From Deltaproteobacteria bacterium (GTDB taxonomy: Bacteria; Desulfobacterota; JAFDED01): a stretch of 64,000 nt of DNA. Position 1 is the stretch's first letter. Every line of letters begins with the position of its first letter. Location: positions 40,770 to 104,769 of the forward strand of contig JAFDED010000005.1 of NCBI GenBank assembly GCA_019310535.1. The letters are read 5' to 3'. Below, in pieces: positions 35,555 to 43,028 of the stretch. Below the pieces are notes generated by a model. It was not told the origin of the DNA. It was given only the letters and a program-made list of their open reading frames with translations, and did no database searches. The translations under genes were made by a program, and so were the position numbers.

Positions 35555-35724
35555 GGTCCAACCTCCGGTAATTGTAGTTATATTTGTCTACATGCCCCGA
35601 AATGCAGAACATGTGAAATACCCCTGAAGATATAATTTATTTTATCATATTATTTTATCATATTATGGTTCGAGTCGCCAAACTGCAGCGGAAAATAGTT
35701 CGCTGAATATATTCACGTTTTTCC

Positions 35725-35758
35725 TTGACAAAATATTATAACATGGTTATATTACCAT
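35725..35758 (+). promoter_or_regulatory. arsR promoter with overlapping operator
   Basis: TTGACA (35725-35730) and TATATT (35748-35753) have a 17-base spacer. The palindrome ATGGTTATATTACCAT (35743-35758) covers the -10 box, as expected for an autorepressing ArsR protein. A 14-of-16 match to it lies at 36276-36291. The arsR ATG starts only 12 bases after the -10 box, so the transcript should have almost no leader. Confidence 0.85.
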
Positions 35759-35764
35759 TTAGCC

Positions 35765-36073
35765 ATGAATCGAAATGCTTACATTCTCAAGGCCAGGATT
35801 GCCAAGGCCCTGGCTCATGAAAGCCGCTTGATGATGATTGATGCACTGAGAGAAAAGGAAATGTGCGTATGCGATCTGGTAAAACTGGTGGGGGCCGACC
35901 AATCCACTGTATCCAAGCACCTTTCGATCCTCAAGAACGTTGGTATTGTGATGGACGCAAGGAAGGGGAACAAAATATATTATTCGCTCAAGACCCCGTG
36001 CGTGCTGAGTTTTTTCCAGTGTGCCGTGGAAGTGATCCAATCCTCCATCCGTGATCAGGTTGCGGCAATTTAA
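35765..36073 (+). CDS. ArsR/SmtB-family metal-responsive repressor
   Basis: This 102-residue winged-helix repressor is of the ArsR family. The core is ARIAKALAHESRLMMIDALREKEMCVCDLVKLVGADQSTVSKHLSILKNVGIV. The CVCDL motif at the start of the recognition region is the classic arsenite/antimonite site, released from DNA when metal binds. No Shine-Dalgarno precedes the ATG, in keeping with a near-leaderless message. The permease and thioredoxin genes downstream are its presumed targets through the second operator. Confidence 0.92.
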   Translation: MNRNAYILKARIAKALAHESRLMMIDALREKEMCVCDLVKLVGADQSTVSKHLSILKNVGIVMDARKGNKIYYSLKTPCVLSFFQCAVEVIQSSIRDQVAAI

Positions 36074-36460
36074 TAATATTCAAGTTAAAGCTTAATAGTT
36101 ATCATATAACCTTCTGTAATAAAAGCGATAATCAAAAACATGATCTGAACCAATATTTTGACGCTGCGACAGGGACGGGGTGATAAGGGGTTCCGGGAAT
36201 ATCTTTTCCGTACTGGAGCAATGCATGCCGCAGAGAAACCCCGCCCGTGAAGCGGAAAATTTTTTAAGAATAAATATGGTAATATGACCATAATGCAATA
36301 TTCTATTACACCTGTACGCCCGGCATGATAAATATTTTGACGGTTTCGCTATAATGCGTTCGGTTACGCCAGCGCCTGAACCGATCGTGAATTTTTAATG
36401 TTTATGGATGCGAAAACAACGTTGTCCGCGCGGGCAATGTGAGAAAAGGGGAATTAAAAG
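36074..36460. other. Intergenic region between arsR and permease
   Basis: This 387-bp region carries the second ArsR-type operator at 36276-36291. The rest shows no supported gene. The permease message, if started near the operator, would have a leader of about 165 bases. Confidence 0.5.
36276..36291 (+). promoter_or_regulatory. Second ArsR-type operator
   Basis: ATGGTAATATGACCAT matches the arsR operator at 14 of 16 positions and keeps both ATGGT/ACCAT arms. A weak -10-like TAATAT (36280-36285) lies inside it. It is placed to control the permease-thioredoxin operon separately from arsR. Confidence 0.75.
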
Positions 36461-37516
36461 ATGATATGGGAAGTGATCCTGGGCGGTCTCGAGGCCCTGG
36501 AGGAATACGTTGCCTTACACGTGATAACCTGCCTCATTCCCGCCTTCCTTCTTGCCGGGGCCATGGTGAGCTTTGTTTCAAAAGAAGCGATTATCCACTA
36601 TCTGGGGCACGCAGCGAGGAAGATTCAGTCCTTCACCCTGGCCTGCTTCGGCAGCTTCTTCATCGCGGCCTGTTCCTGCACGGTCATCCCGGTGAGCAGC
36701 GGCCTGTATTACCGGGGCAGCGGGGTGGGTCCGGCCTTTATCCTGTTATGGGTTGCGCCGGCGGCCAATATCCTGGCGCTGGTTTACACCGGGGCGATCC
36801 TCGGATCCCGGATGGTACTGGCCAGGATAGCCGCGGCTATAGGCATGGCATTTATAGTAGGTGTGGTCATGTCCGCGGTCTTTGCCAGGGAGGAGGAAAC
36901 CCGGGAAAGCATCGCCAATCCGGGGGCAGCCGCCTCGGAAAAGCTGATGGATAAGAGAGATATTGTGCTCCTGCTGTTACTGGTCATTACTTTGCTGGCG
37001 CCTAACTATCTGGTGCAGAAAGGCCCCTACGGGATGAAGGTGGTTGTCTGGGCCGCCTTCACCGCCCTGGCGGCCCTGTATGCATTGAATGTCAAGAGCA
37101 GGGAGGAAATTACGGCCTGGCTGGGGGAGACCTGGTGGTTTGTGCGTCTCATATTCCCCCTGCTGCTGGCGGGAGTGTTCATCGTGGGGGTGGTGGGCAA
37201 GATCCTGCCCGAGACTTTCATCCGGGCGTGGCTGGGGGGATCGGGAGTGGCGCCTTCGTTCCTGGCGACCCTCATCGGCGCCATCAGCTACTTTGCCACT
37301 ATGACCGAAGCACCCTTTGTGCATACCCTCATGGGTCTGGGAATGGGCAAGGGCCCGGCCCTGGCACTCCTGCTGACCGGACCGGGCATGAGCCTTCCCA
37401 ACATGCTGGCAGTGGCCCGGGTCTTCGGCGCCAGGAAGGCCGCCGTTTACGTCGCCATGATCATCATTCTGGGCACCGCCGTGGGATGGGCCGCGGGAGA
37501 ATGGATATTTGCGTGA
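36461..37516 (+). CDS. Permease of UPF0718/ArsP-like family
   Basis: This 351-residue inner-membrane protein has about eight to ten hydrophobic spans. It carries the family hallmark CSCTVIPVSSGLYYRGSGVGPAFILLWVAPAANI, where the CxC lies in a membrane helix. The second half repeats a related pattern (TMTEAPFVHTLMGLGMGKGPALALLLTGPGMSLPNML). Relatives export trivalent organoarsenicals (ArsP) or have unknown substrates. AGGGGAATT precedes the ATG. The ArsR-type operator upstream and the thioredoxin gene after it support a role in metalloid efflux. Confidence 0.88.
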   Translation: MIWEVILGGLEALEEYVALHVITCLIPAFLLAGAMVSFVSKEAIIHYLGHAARKIQSFTLACFGSFFIAACSCTVIPVSSGLYYRGSGVGPAFILLWVAPAANILALVYTGAILGSRMVLARIAAAIGMAFIVGVVMSAVFAREEETRESIANPGAAASEKLMDKRDIVLLLLLVITLLAPNYLVQKGPYGMKVVVWAAFTALAALYALNVKSREEITAWLGETWWFVRLIFPLLLAGVFIVGVVGKILPETFIRAWLGGSGVAPSFLATLIGAISYFATMTEAPFVHTLMGLGMGKGPALALLLTGPGMSLPNMLAVARVFGARKAAVYVAMIIILGTAVGWAAGEWIFA

Positions 37517-37553
37517 TGATTCTATGATTCAAAGAGAACGGGAGGTTGAGACG

Positions 37554-37787
37554 ATGTTGATCGAGATTCTGGGAACCGGTTGTGCCAAATGCAAGCAATT
37601 GGCCAGGAATGCCGAGGAGGCGGTGAAAGCCTCCGACATTGACGCAACAGTGGTCAAGGTGGAGGACATCAAGGAGATCGCCGGCCGCGGAGTATTGATG
37701 ACACCCGCTCTGGTCATCGACGGCAAGGTGATCGCGTCGGGCAAGGTGCTCACACCGGAGCAGATCCTGCAGAAAATCGCACAGTGA
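37554..37787 (+). CDS. Small thioredoxin-fold protein
   Basis: This 77-residue cytosolic protein is of the small glutaredoxin-like thioredoxin family found with UPF0718 permeases. The redox motif is GTGCAKCKQL, with the CxxC pair near residues 9-12. The cis-Pro lies in GVLMTPALVIDG. GGGAGGTTGAGACG precedes the ATG at 37554, so the upstream in-frame starts are rejected. It follows the permease by 37 bases. It may reduce a metalloid or the permease cysteines; that is inference from recurring neighbourhood. Confidence 0.9.
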   Translation: MLIEILGTGCAKCKQLARNAEEAVKASDIDATVVKVEDIKEIAGRGVLMTPALVIDGKVIASGKVLTPEQILQKIAQ

Positions 37788-38025
37788 ACATAGCCTAACA
37801 ATGGGGCATCAGCAGGGTGGGCTGTGTCTCCCATAAATGAGCATAGGGTATAAACGCTCTCAAATATCCCGGTGGACACAACTCAGCATGCAATGTCTTT
37901 GTCCCGATGCCCGAGGAAAATTATGGAACAGAAACACAGAATATGATACACATATAAAGGCTCTCATTCGGGCTTTCCGACGGCGTGCGCCAGTGGATGC
38001 TTCAGAATATCGGTGGAGGTACTGC

Positions 38026-38490
38026 ATGGGGTTTATCGACTCTTTTAAGCGTAAGCGATCTTTTAAGCAGGTGATTTTTCTGTTCAGGCTGTTCCTCGGA
38101 GCGCTATTCATTTACGCAAGTATCCACAAGATACTGGAGCCGGGGGACTTTGCGGTATCCATTCGCAATTACCAGCTCCTGCCGTCGCTGTTGAGCAACC
38201 TGGCGGCCATCTGCCTTCCCTGGGTGGAACTCGTCTGCGGGGTGTTCCTGGTGGCGGGCGTGTTTGTGCGGAGCTCGGCTGCTGTCGTATCTGCGCTGCT
38301 GGCCGTGTTCGCCTCGGCCCTCATCATCAGCCTGGCCCGGGGGCTGGACATCGAGTGTGGTTGTTTCCAATCGGGAAGGAGAGGAGAGGGCGTCACAGCC
38401 CTTTACATCCTGCGTGACATGGCTCTCCTGCTCATTTCCCTTTCCGTGATGATCTTTGAGGATGGCTTCCTCGTCCTTATACGGGACTAG
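38026..38490 (+). CDS. MauE/DoxX-like redox membrane protein
   Basis: This 154-residue protein has four membrane spans. It matches the MauE/DoxX-like family in LFLGALFIYASIHKILEPGDFAVSIRNYQLLP and LPWVELVCGVFLVAGVFV. The ECGCFQ motif lies between the last two spans. Relatives are linked to thiol-disulfide exchange at the membrane. GGTGGAGGTACTGC supports the ATG at 38026; the longer frame from 37837 is poorly supported. It lies 238 bases downstream of the thioredoxin and may belong to the arsenic-type cluster. Confidence 0.8.
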   Translation: MGFIDSFKRKRSFKQVIFLFRLFLGALFIYASIHKILEPGDFAVSIRNYQLLPSLLSNLAAICLPWVELVCGVFLVAGVFVRSSAAVVSALLAVFASALIISLARGLDIECGCFQSGRRGEGVTALYILRDMALLLISLSVMIFEDGFLVLIRD

Positions 38491-38716
38491 CGGCGGCCTC
38501 AGCGGGGCTTAGAGTGCATCCCCGGTCAATTTGTCCGCCGGACGCCGGCGTTGATTGAGCATGTCTGTGTTTCTCCGGAATGCGCAGGACTACCGCGGTA
38601 AGTTTCTTGACTTCTAATGACTTTTGGTATCTAATAGTCATAAAAACAGCGAGGCGGCGACGCGGACAGCGTCTCCTCAGATCCTCGAGTGTGGCTTTAC
38701 AGGGGCCGGTTCTGCG

Positions 38717-39193
38717 ATGAGCGTACATGTCAAATTGAGCGCCATAATTGACGGGATGGAGATCCAGTCTCAGGAGAGCTCATCCTATTTGAACAAAAAG
38801 ACCGGTGAAATCGTTACCATAAATGACGAAGAGTTCCGTGCAGCCGAATACGATGACTCTTTAGAAGAGCACTCCGAGTGGGAAAAGGAGTTCATCGAGA
38901 AAGCCCGGGAGATCCTGGAGGACAAGAACGAGGGGAACTATCTAGCTCTGCCTTCGACGTTCGATATCGACGAATACAGCATCATGGAGAGATTTTGTCT
39001 TTCCATTGAAGAAAAGCGGATTTCCGAATCTTTGCACTATGCCATAAAGGGCAGCGGTGCTTTCCGCAGATTCAAGGACCTGATTCATGGATTTGGCGTG
39101 GCGGAGGACTGGTACAGGTACCGGGATGAGGCGTTGAGAAAAATCGGCAAAGACTGGTGTGAGGCAAACAACATCGAGTACACAGATGATTGA
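38717..39193 (+). CDS. UPF0158 family protein
   Basis: This acidic, soluble protein of 158 residues fits UPF0158. Family-like stretches are KLSAIIDGMEIQSQESSSYLNKKTGEIV near the N-terminus and RFCLSIEEKRISESLHYAIKGSGAFRRFKD, then WYRYRDEALRKIGKDWCEANNI, at the C-terminus. Function is unknown. The ATG at 38717 is preferred because family similarity begins there, although the ribosome site is weak. A longer frame starts at 38624. Confidence 0.8.
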   Translation: MSVHVKLSAIIDGMEIQSQESSSYLNKKTGEIVTINDEEFRAAEYDDSLEEHSEWEKEFIEKAREILEDKNEGNYLALPSTFDIDEYSIMERFCLSIEEKRISESLHYAIKGSGAFRRFKDLIHGFGVAEDWYRYRDEALRKIGKDWCEANNIEYTDD

Positions 39194-39742
39194 AACCCGG
39201 CTGAAAGCATTCCACCCGACCCCCCGCGGGCGCGCCGATAGCTCCCTCCACATACAAGCACCATTGCGGCACAAAGAAATTGTAACCGTTGTGATATGTT
39301 CTTGATGTCTGAATGTAGTATGACGTGTTCACATTGACAGCCTGTCTACGGCCTCTATCTATCCATTTCCATTGAATGACTTCGCCAGTGAATAAGGCAT
39401 ATATTTGAAAACACGGACAGGCCTGCGACCTCGGCCTTGGCACCCCACAACGGGAGGATCGGCAATAACGCCTTTTTCTCCCTTGACACGGCCGTTGCCT
39501 GTGTAGTACAAAGCATCTCATTCTGATTGAGATCGGCCGTATGAATGATGCGTTACGAGGCGAAAGAATCTTTGTTCCGGTGGCGGCGGGCGATGACTTG
39601 AGCCTGCCCTAAGGCCCCATTTCAGGGAATAAACAGTGAGAGCCGCGGGCAAGGAAGTGCCTTCCCACGGCTCTTATTGTTATAAAGCGTGCGATTGGTT
39701 TATCACGCGGCTTTTTATAAAAACTGCCGAGGAGGACTCGTC
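39194..39742. other. Intergenic region with candidate RNA
   Basis: The first 280 bases show no supported gene on the plus strand; an open minus frame at 39072-39521 has no ribosome site and overlaps the UPF0158 gene. From 39483 onward a promoter, three hairpins and a terminator-like stem occur in order (separate entry). Confidence 0.45.
39483..39680 (+). ncRNA. Candidate structured RNA or leader upstream of trpB2
   Basis: TTGACA (39483-39488) and TACAAA (39507-39512), 18 bases apart, could start a transcript. Downstream lie a hairpin with arms ATCTCA/TGAGAT near 39515-39533 and a GGCGGGC/GCCTGCC hairpin near 39575-39610. A strong stem pairs 39639-39654 with 39660-39674 (14 pairs, small mismatches), then TTATTGTT. 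The trpB2 ribosome site follows about 50 bases later. No Trp-rich leader peptide, T-box or known riboswitch core was found, so it could be a free small RNA or an unknown leader. Confidence 0.4.
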
Positions 39743-41104
39743 ATGGAACAGGTAAAGGTATTATTGGAGGAGCGTGAGATCCCCAGACAATGGTACAACA
39801 TTCTGGCTGACATGCCCACCCCCATGAATCCGCCGCTGCATCCGGGCACGGGTCAGCCGGTGGGCCCCGGTGATCTGGCCCCTATTTTCCCAATGAACCT
39901 TATCGAACAGGAGGTTACCACGGAGCGCTGGATCGACATCCCCGAGGAAGTGTTGGAGAAATACCTCCTGTGGCGCCCCACGCCGCTGTACCGGGCGCGA
40001 AACTTCGAGAAACTGCTGGACGCTCCTGTGAGAATCTACTACAAGAACGAAGGGGTGAGCCCGCCCGGCTCCCATAAGCCCAATACCGCCGTGGCCCAGG
40101 CCTACTACAACAAGGTGTTCGGCATAAAGCGGCTTTCCACCGAGACCGGCGCGGGGCAGTGGGGAAGCGCGCTGAGCATGGCGTGTCGGATGTTCGGCCT
40201 TGAATGCAGGGTGTTCATGGTGAAAGTGAGCTACGAACAAAAGCCGTACCGGCGCCTGATGATGATGACCTGGGGCGCCGATTGTATTCCAAGCCCCAGC
40301 GACAGAACCGAGATGGGGAGAAAGATTCTGGCTGAACGTCCCGATTCGCCGGGAAGCCTCGGAATAGCCATAAGCGAGGCCATAGAGGATGTCGTCGGCG
40401 ATGAAACCGCGCGCTATTCCCTGGGAAGCGTCTTAAATCACGTTCTTTTACATCAGACCATTATCGGCCTGGAGGCGCAGAAACAGTTGGAAAAAATCGG
40501 CGAGTATCCCGACGTGGTCATGGGATGCGCCGGCGGTGGGAGCAACTTTTCCGGACTGAGCTTTCCCTTTGTGCGGGATAAAATCCACGGCAAGGATATT
40601 TCCGTTGTGGCGGTTGAGCCCACCTCGTGCCCGACCCTGACGCGCGGACCCTTTGCCTACGATTTTGGGGATACGGCCCGAACAACGCCCCTGTTGGCCA
40701 TGTATACCCTCGGCCACGATTTTGTACCCGCGCCCATCCATGCGGGGGGACTGAGGTACCACGGAATGGCGCCAATAGTAAGCCACCTTGTGAAAGAACA
40801 AATCATTGAAGCCAGAGCGTTCGATCAAATAGAAGCGTTCGAGGCGGGAGTGAAATGGGCCCGGACAGAAGGATTCATTTCGGCACCGGAAACAAATCAC
40901 GCCATCGCAGCGGTTGTCCAGGAGGCCGAACGGGCCAAAGAGGAGGGGAAGGAGAGGGTGATCCTGTTTAACTGGAGCGGCCATGGTCTTGTGGATCTTT
41001 CGGCATATGATGCCTATCTCTCGGGCAAACTCACACAATTCGAGCTTCCTGAAGAGGAGATTCAGAGGGCGCTGAAGAGCATAGACGGGCTTCCTAAGCC
41101 ATAA
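39743..41104 (+). CDS. trpB2: TrpB-like PLP enzyme (tryptophan synthase beta, TrpB2 type)
   Basis: This 453-residue protein is of the TrpB2 branch, which joins indole and serine to make tryptophan in many anaerobes and archaea. The PLP lysine lies in [11 protein letters not shown], the catalytic region continues [17 protein letters not shown], and the phosphate-binding loop is [11 protein letters not shown]. The N-terminal extension [20 protein letters not shown] is characteristic of this type. GAGGAGGACTCGTC precedes the ATG. No trpA or other trp gene adjoins it, as is common for trpB2, which may salvage indole. Confidence 0.93.
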   Translation: MEQVKVLLEEREIPRQWYNILADMPTPMNPPLHPGTGQPVGPGDLAPIFPMNLIEQEVTTERWIDIPEEVLEKYLLWRPTPLYRARNFEKLLDAPVRIYYKNEGVSPPGSHKPNTAVAQAYYNKVFGIKRLSTETGAGQWGSALSMACRMFGLECRVFMVKVSYEQKPYRRLMMMTWGADCIPSPSDRTEMGRKILAERPDSPGSLGIAISEAIEDVVGDETARYSLGSVLNHVLLHQTIIGLEAQKQLEKIGEYPDVVMGCAGGGSNFSGLSFPFVRDKIHGKDISVVAVEPTSCPTLTRGPFAYDFGDTARTTPLLAMYTLGHDFVPAPIHAGGLRYHGMAPIVSHLVKEQIIEARAFDQIEAFEAGVKWARTEGFISAPETNHAIAAVVQEAERAKEEGKERVILFNWSGHGLVDLSAYDAYLSGKLTQFELPEEEIQRALKSIDGLPKP

Positions 41105-41281
41105 GTCAATTCCATGACCTTTTCGGTATGTCAATACAGATGACAAACACTTTGCTCTTGACAATTGGTTTTTGCCATTGGATGGTATTTGTGTATGCTT
41201 GAAACTTCTTGATCGGGCAAGGTGATCTGTATCAACCAGCACCTGTCATAGCTTCTCTCAGGTCAGGTAAGGAGGTACGAA

Positions 41282-42019
41282 ATGGTCAAATTATTAGTAT
41301 TGGTTGGTTTTTTCGTCGCGGGCTTAGCATTTACAGCGGCGGCGCAGGAAAAATTTGAGACGGATATCATCACAACGTCCGCCGGAGACCTCAAAATCAC
41401 GTTTATAGGCCACGGCACATTAATGTTTACCTTTGGCGGGAAGGTCATCCATGTGGATCCGGTAACCAGGGAGGCAGATTACACCAAGCTGCCCAAAGCG
41501 GACATGATTCTGATAACCCACGAGCACCGCGACCACCTGGACATGAAAGCACTGGAAATTCTGCGCACCGAGAAGACGGTGATGGTGTTGACTGAAACCT
41601 GCGCACGGCAGGTCAAAGGCGGCATTGTCATGAAAAACGGGGACGTCAAGACCGTTGAAGGGCTGCAAATCGAGGCTGTGCCTGCTTACAACATCGTTCA
41701 CATGCGAAGCCCGGGGCTTCCTTTCCATCCAAAGGGCGTTGGAAACGGTTACGTGATCACTTTCGGCGACAAGAAAGTCTATGTGGCGGGCGACACGGAA
41801 AACACTCCTGAAATGATGCAATTACAAGGGATCGACATCGCATTTTTGCCCATGAACCTGCCATACACAATGACGCCGGAGATGGTCGCCGACGCCGCAA
41901 AGGGTTTTAAGCCGAAAATCCTGTACCCGTATCATTTCGGCGAAACCGATACGTCCAGGGTTGTTGATTTGCTGAAGGATATCAGGGAGATCGAGGTGCG
42001 CATCCGTAGGATGAAATAG
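41282..42019 (+). CDS. Exported MBL-fold hydrolase, UlaG-like
   Basis: This 245-residue protein has a signal peptide (MVKLLVLVGFFVAGLAFTAAAQ), so it should act in the periplasm. The UlaG-like MBL domain follows: FIGHGTLMFTFGGKVIHVDP, ITHEHRDHLD with the H-x-H-x-D-H metal motif, YVAGDTE and YPYHFGETD. The substrate is unknown. GTAAGGAGGTACGAA precedes the ATG. The DUF169 gene begins 48 bases after it and may be cotranscribed. Confidence 0.88.
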   Translation: MVKLLVLVGFFVAGLAFTAAAQEKFETDIITTSAGDLKITFIGHGTLMFTFGGKVIHVDPVTREADYTKLPKADMILITHEHRDHLDMKALEILRTEKTVMVLTETCARQVKGGIVMKNGDVKTVEGLQIEAVPAYNIVHMRSPGLPFHPKGVGNGYVITFGDKKVYVAGDTENTPEMMQLQGIDIAFLPMNLPYTMTPEMVADAAKGFKPKILYPYHFGETDTSRVVDLLKDIREIEVRIRRMK

Positions 42020-42067
42020 GCGTCCACGGGACGCGGGGCGGCTGTTCTCGCTGCAGGAGGAAATGGC

Positions 42068-42832
42068 ATGGATATGAAGCTGAAGGATACATTTGTCGGA
42101 CTATGGAACACATATTTTAACGGATCGGAACTTCCCATCGCGTTTTATTACACTGAGAGGGAAGGCTGCGCTGAGGCCGCCAAACCCTCGTCCGGACATC
42201 AGTGCGTTATCGCTGTCCTGTCCAGGGTGCGAAGTGGGACGTCCCTCAGTTTTGAAGCAGACTCCGTGGGGTGTGGTGGAGGAAAGAGGTATCTCGGGTT
42301 TACAGAAGAAATCATGCCGAACTTCGAATATTTTCTCTCTTGCGGGATTCCGGGAAAACTCGAAGGCGAGCGCTACAAAAAAACACCCGAATTGGTCAGA
42401 GAGGTGATGAAAAAATCACCCCGATTTGAGGCTCCAGGCAGATTCATAGTGTTCAAACGTTGGGACAGGCTTGAGACGTCGGATGACCCCGAGGTGGTTA
42501 TCTTCTTTGCTCGGCCTGATGTTCTATCCGGCCTCTTTACGCTCGCAAACTTTGATGAGGTCGAATCCAACGGGGTTTTTGCGCCTTTTTCCGCCGGCTG
42601 CGGTTCGATTGTGCAGTATCCGTATCTGGAAAGGGACTCTGACCGCCCAAGAGGTGTTCTCGGGATGTTTGACGTTTCGGCTCGGCCGTACGTCCCTGAG
42701 GGTGCACTTACTTTTGCGCTGCCCATGAACAAGTTTGTCCGGATGGTTGAAAACATGGAGGAAAGCTTTCTCATCACCCCTTCATGGAACAAAGTGAGAA
42801 AGAGAATACGTTCCCGGAGTGAAGACATGTAA
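42068..42832 (+). CDS. DUF169 domain protein
   Basis: This 254-residue soluble protein belongs to DUF169, a family of unknown function frequent in anaerobes. Hallmarks are PIAFYYT near the N-terminus, CGGGKRYLGF, FEAPGRFIVFKRWD, and a cysteine in PFSAGCGSIVQYP. The conserved Cys residues suggest a metal or cofactor site. GCAGGAGGAAATGGC precedes the ATG. A terminator follows 131 bases downstream. Confidence 0.9.
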   Translation: MDMKLKDTFVGLWNTYFNGSELPIAFYYTEREGCAEAAKPSSGHQCVIAVLSRVRSGTSLSFEADSVGCGGGKRYLGFTEEIMPNFEYFLSCGIPGKLEGERYKKTPELVREVMKKSPRFEAPGRFIVFKRWDRLETSDDPEVVIFFARPDVLSGLFTLANFDEVESNGVFAPFSAGCGSIVQYPYLERDSDRPRGVLGMFDVSARPYVPEGALTFALPMNKFVRMVENMEESFLITPSWNKVRKRIRSRSEDM

Positions 42833-42962
42833 TGTATCCGGCGAAAAATGGGCGGGCTGCAGATAATCCAATTTTGATAGCGCTACCATTCCCCTGCTTT
42901 TAATACAGATAGTATTATAGTTGGACCGGAGAAAAATAGCTTCGATAGTTCTCCCGATCAAC

Positions 42963-42991
42963 CCGGCGAAAAGGTGATTCGCCGGTTTTTT
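42963..42991 (+). terminator. Intrinsic terminator between convergent genes
   Basis: CCGGCGAA (42963-42970) pairs with TTCGCCGG (42978-42985) around a 7-base loop, followed by six T residues. It should end the MBL-DUF169 transcript before the convergent tex gene. Confidence 0.88.
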
Positions 42992-43028
42992 CTTGATCTC
43001 GTCAATGAAAAACGCGTCACAGCTTGCC

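Noticed and set aside
39072..39521. 149-codon minus-strand open frame near the UPF0158 gene
   Set aside because: It lacks a ribosome site, overlaps a supported gene and has an Arg/Cys-rich composition typical of an antisense frame.
39535..39610. Possible trp attenuator leader peptide before trpB2
   Set aside because: The short frame starting at the ATG near 39541 contains no Trp codons, so a classic attenuator is not supported.
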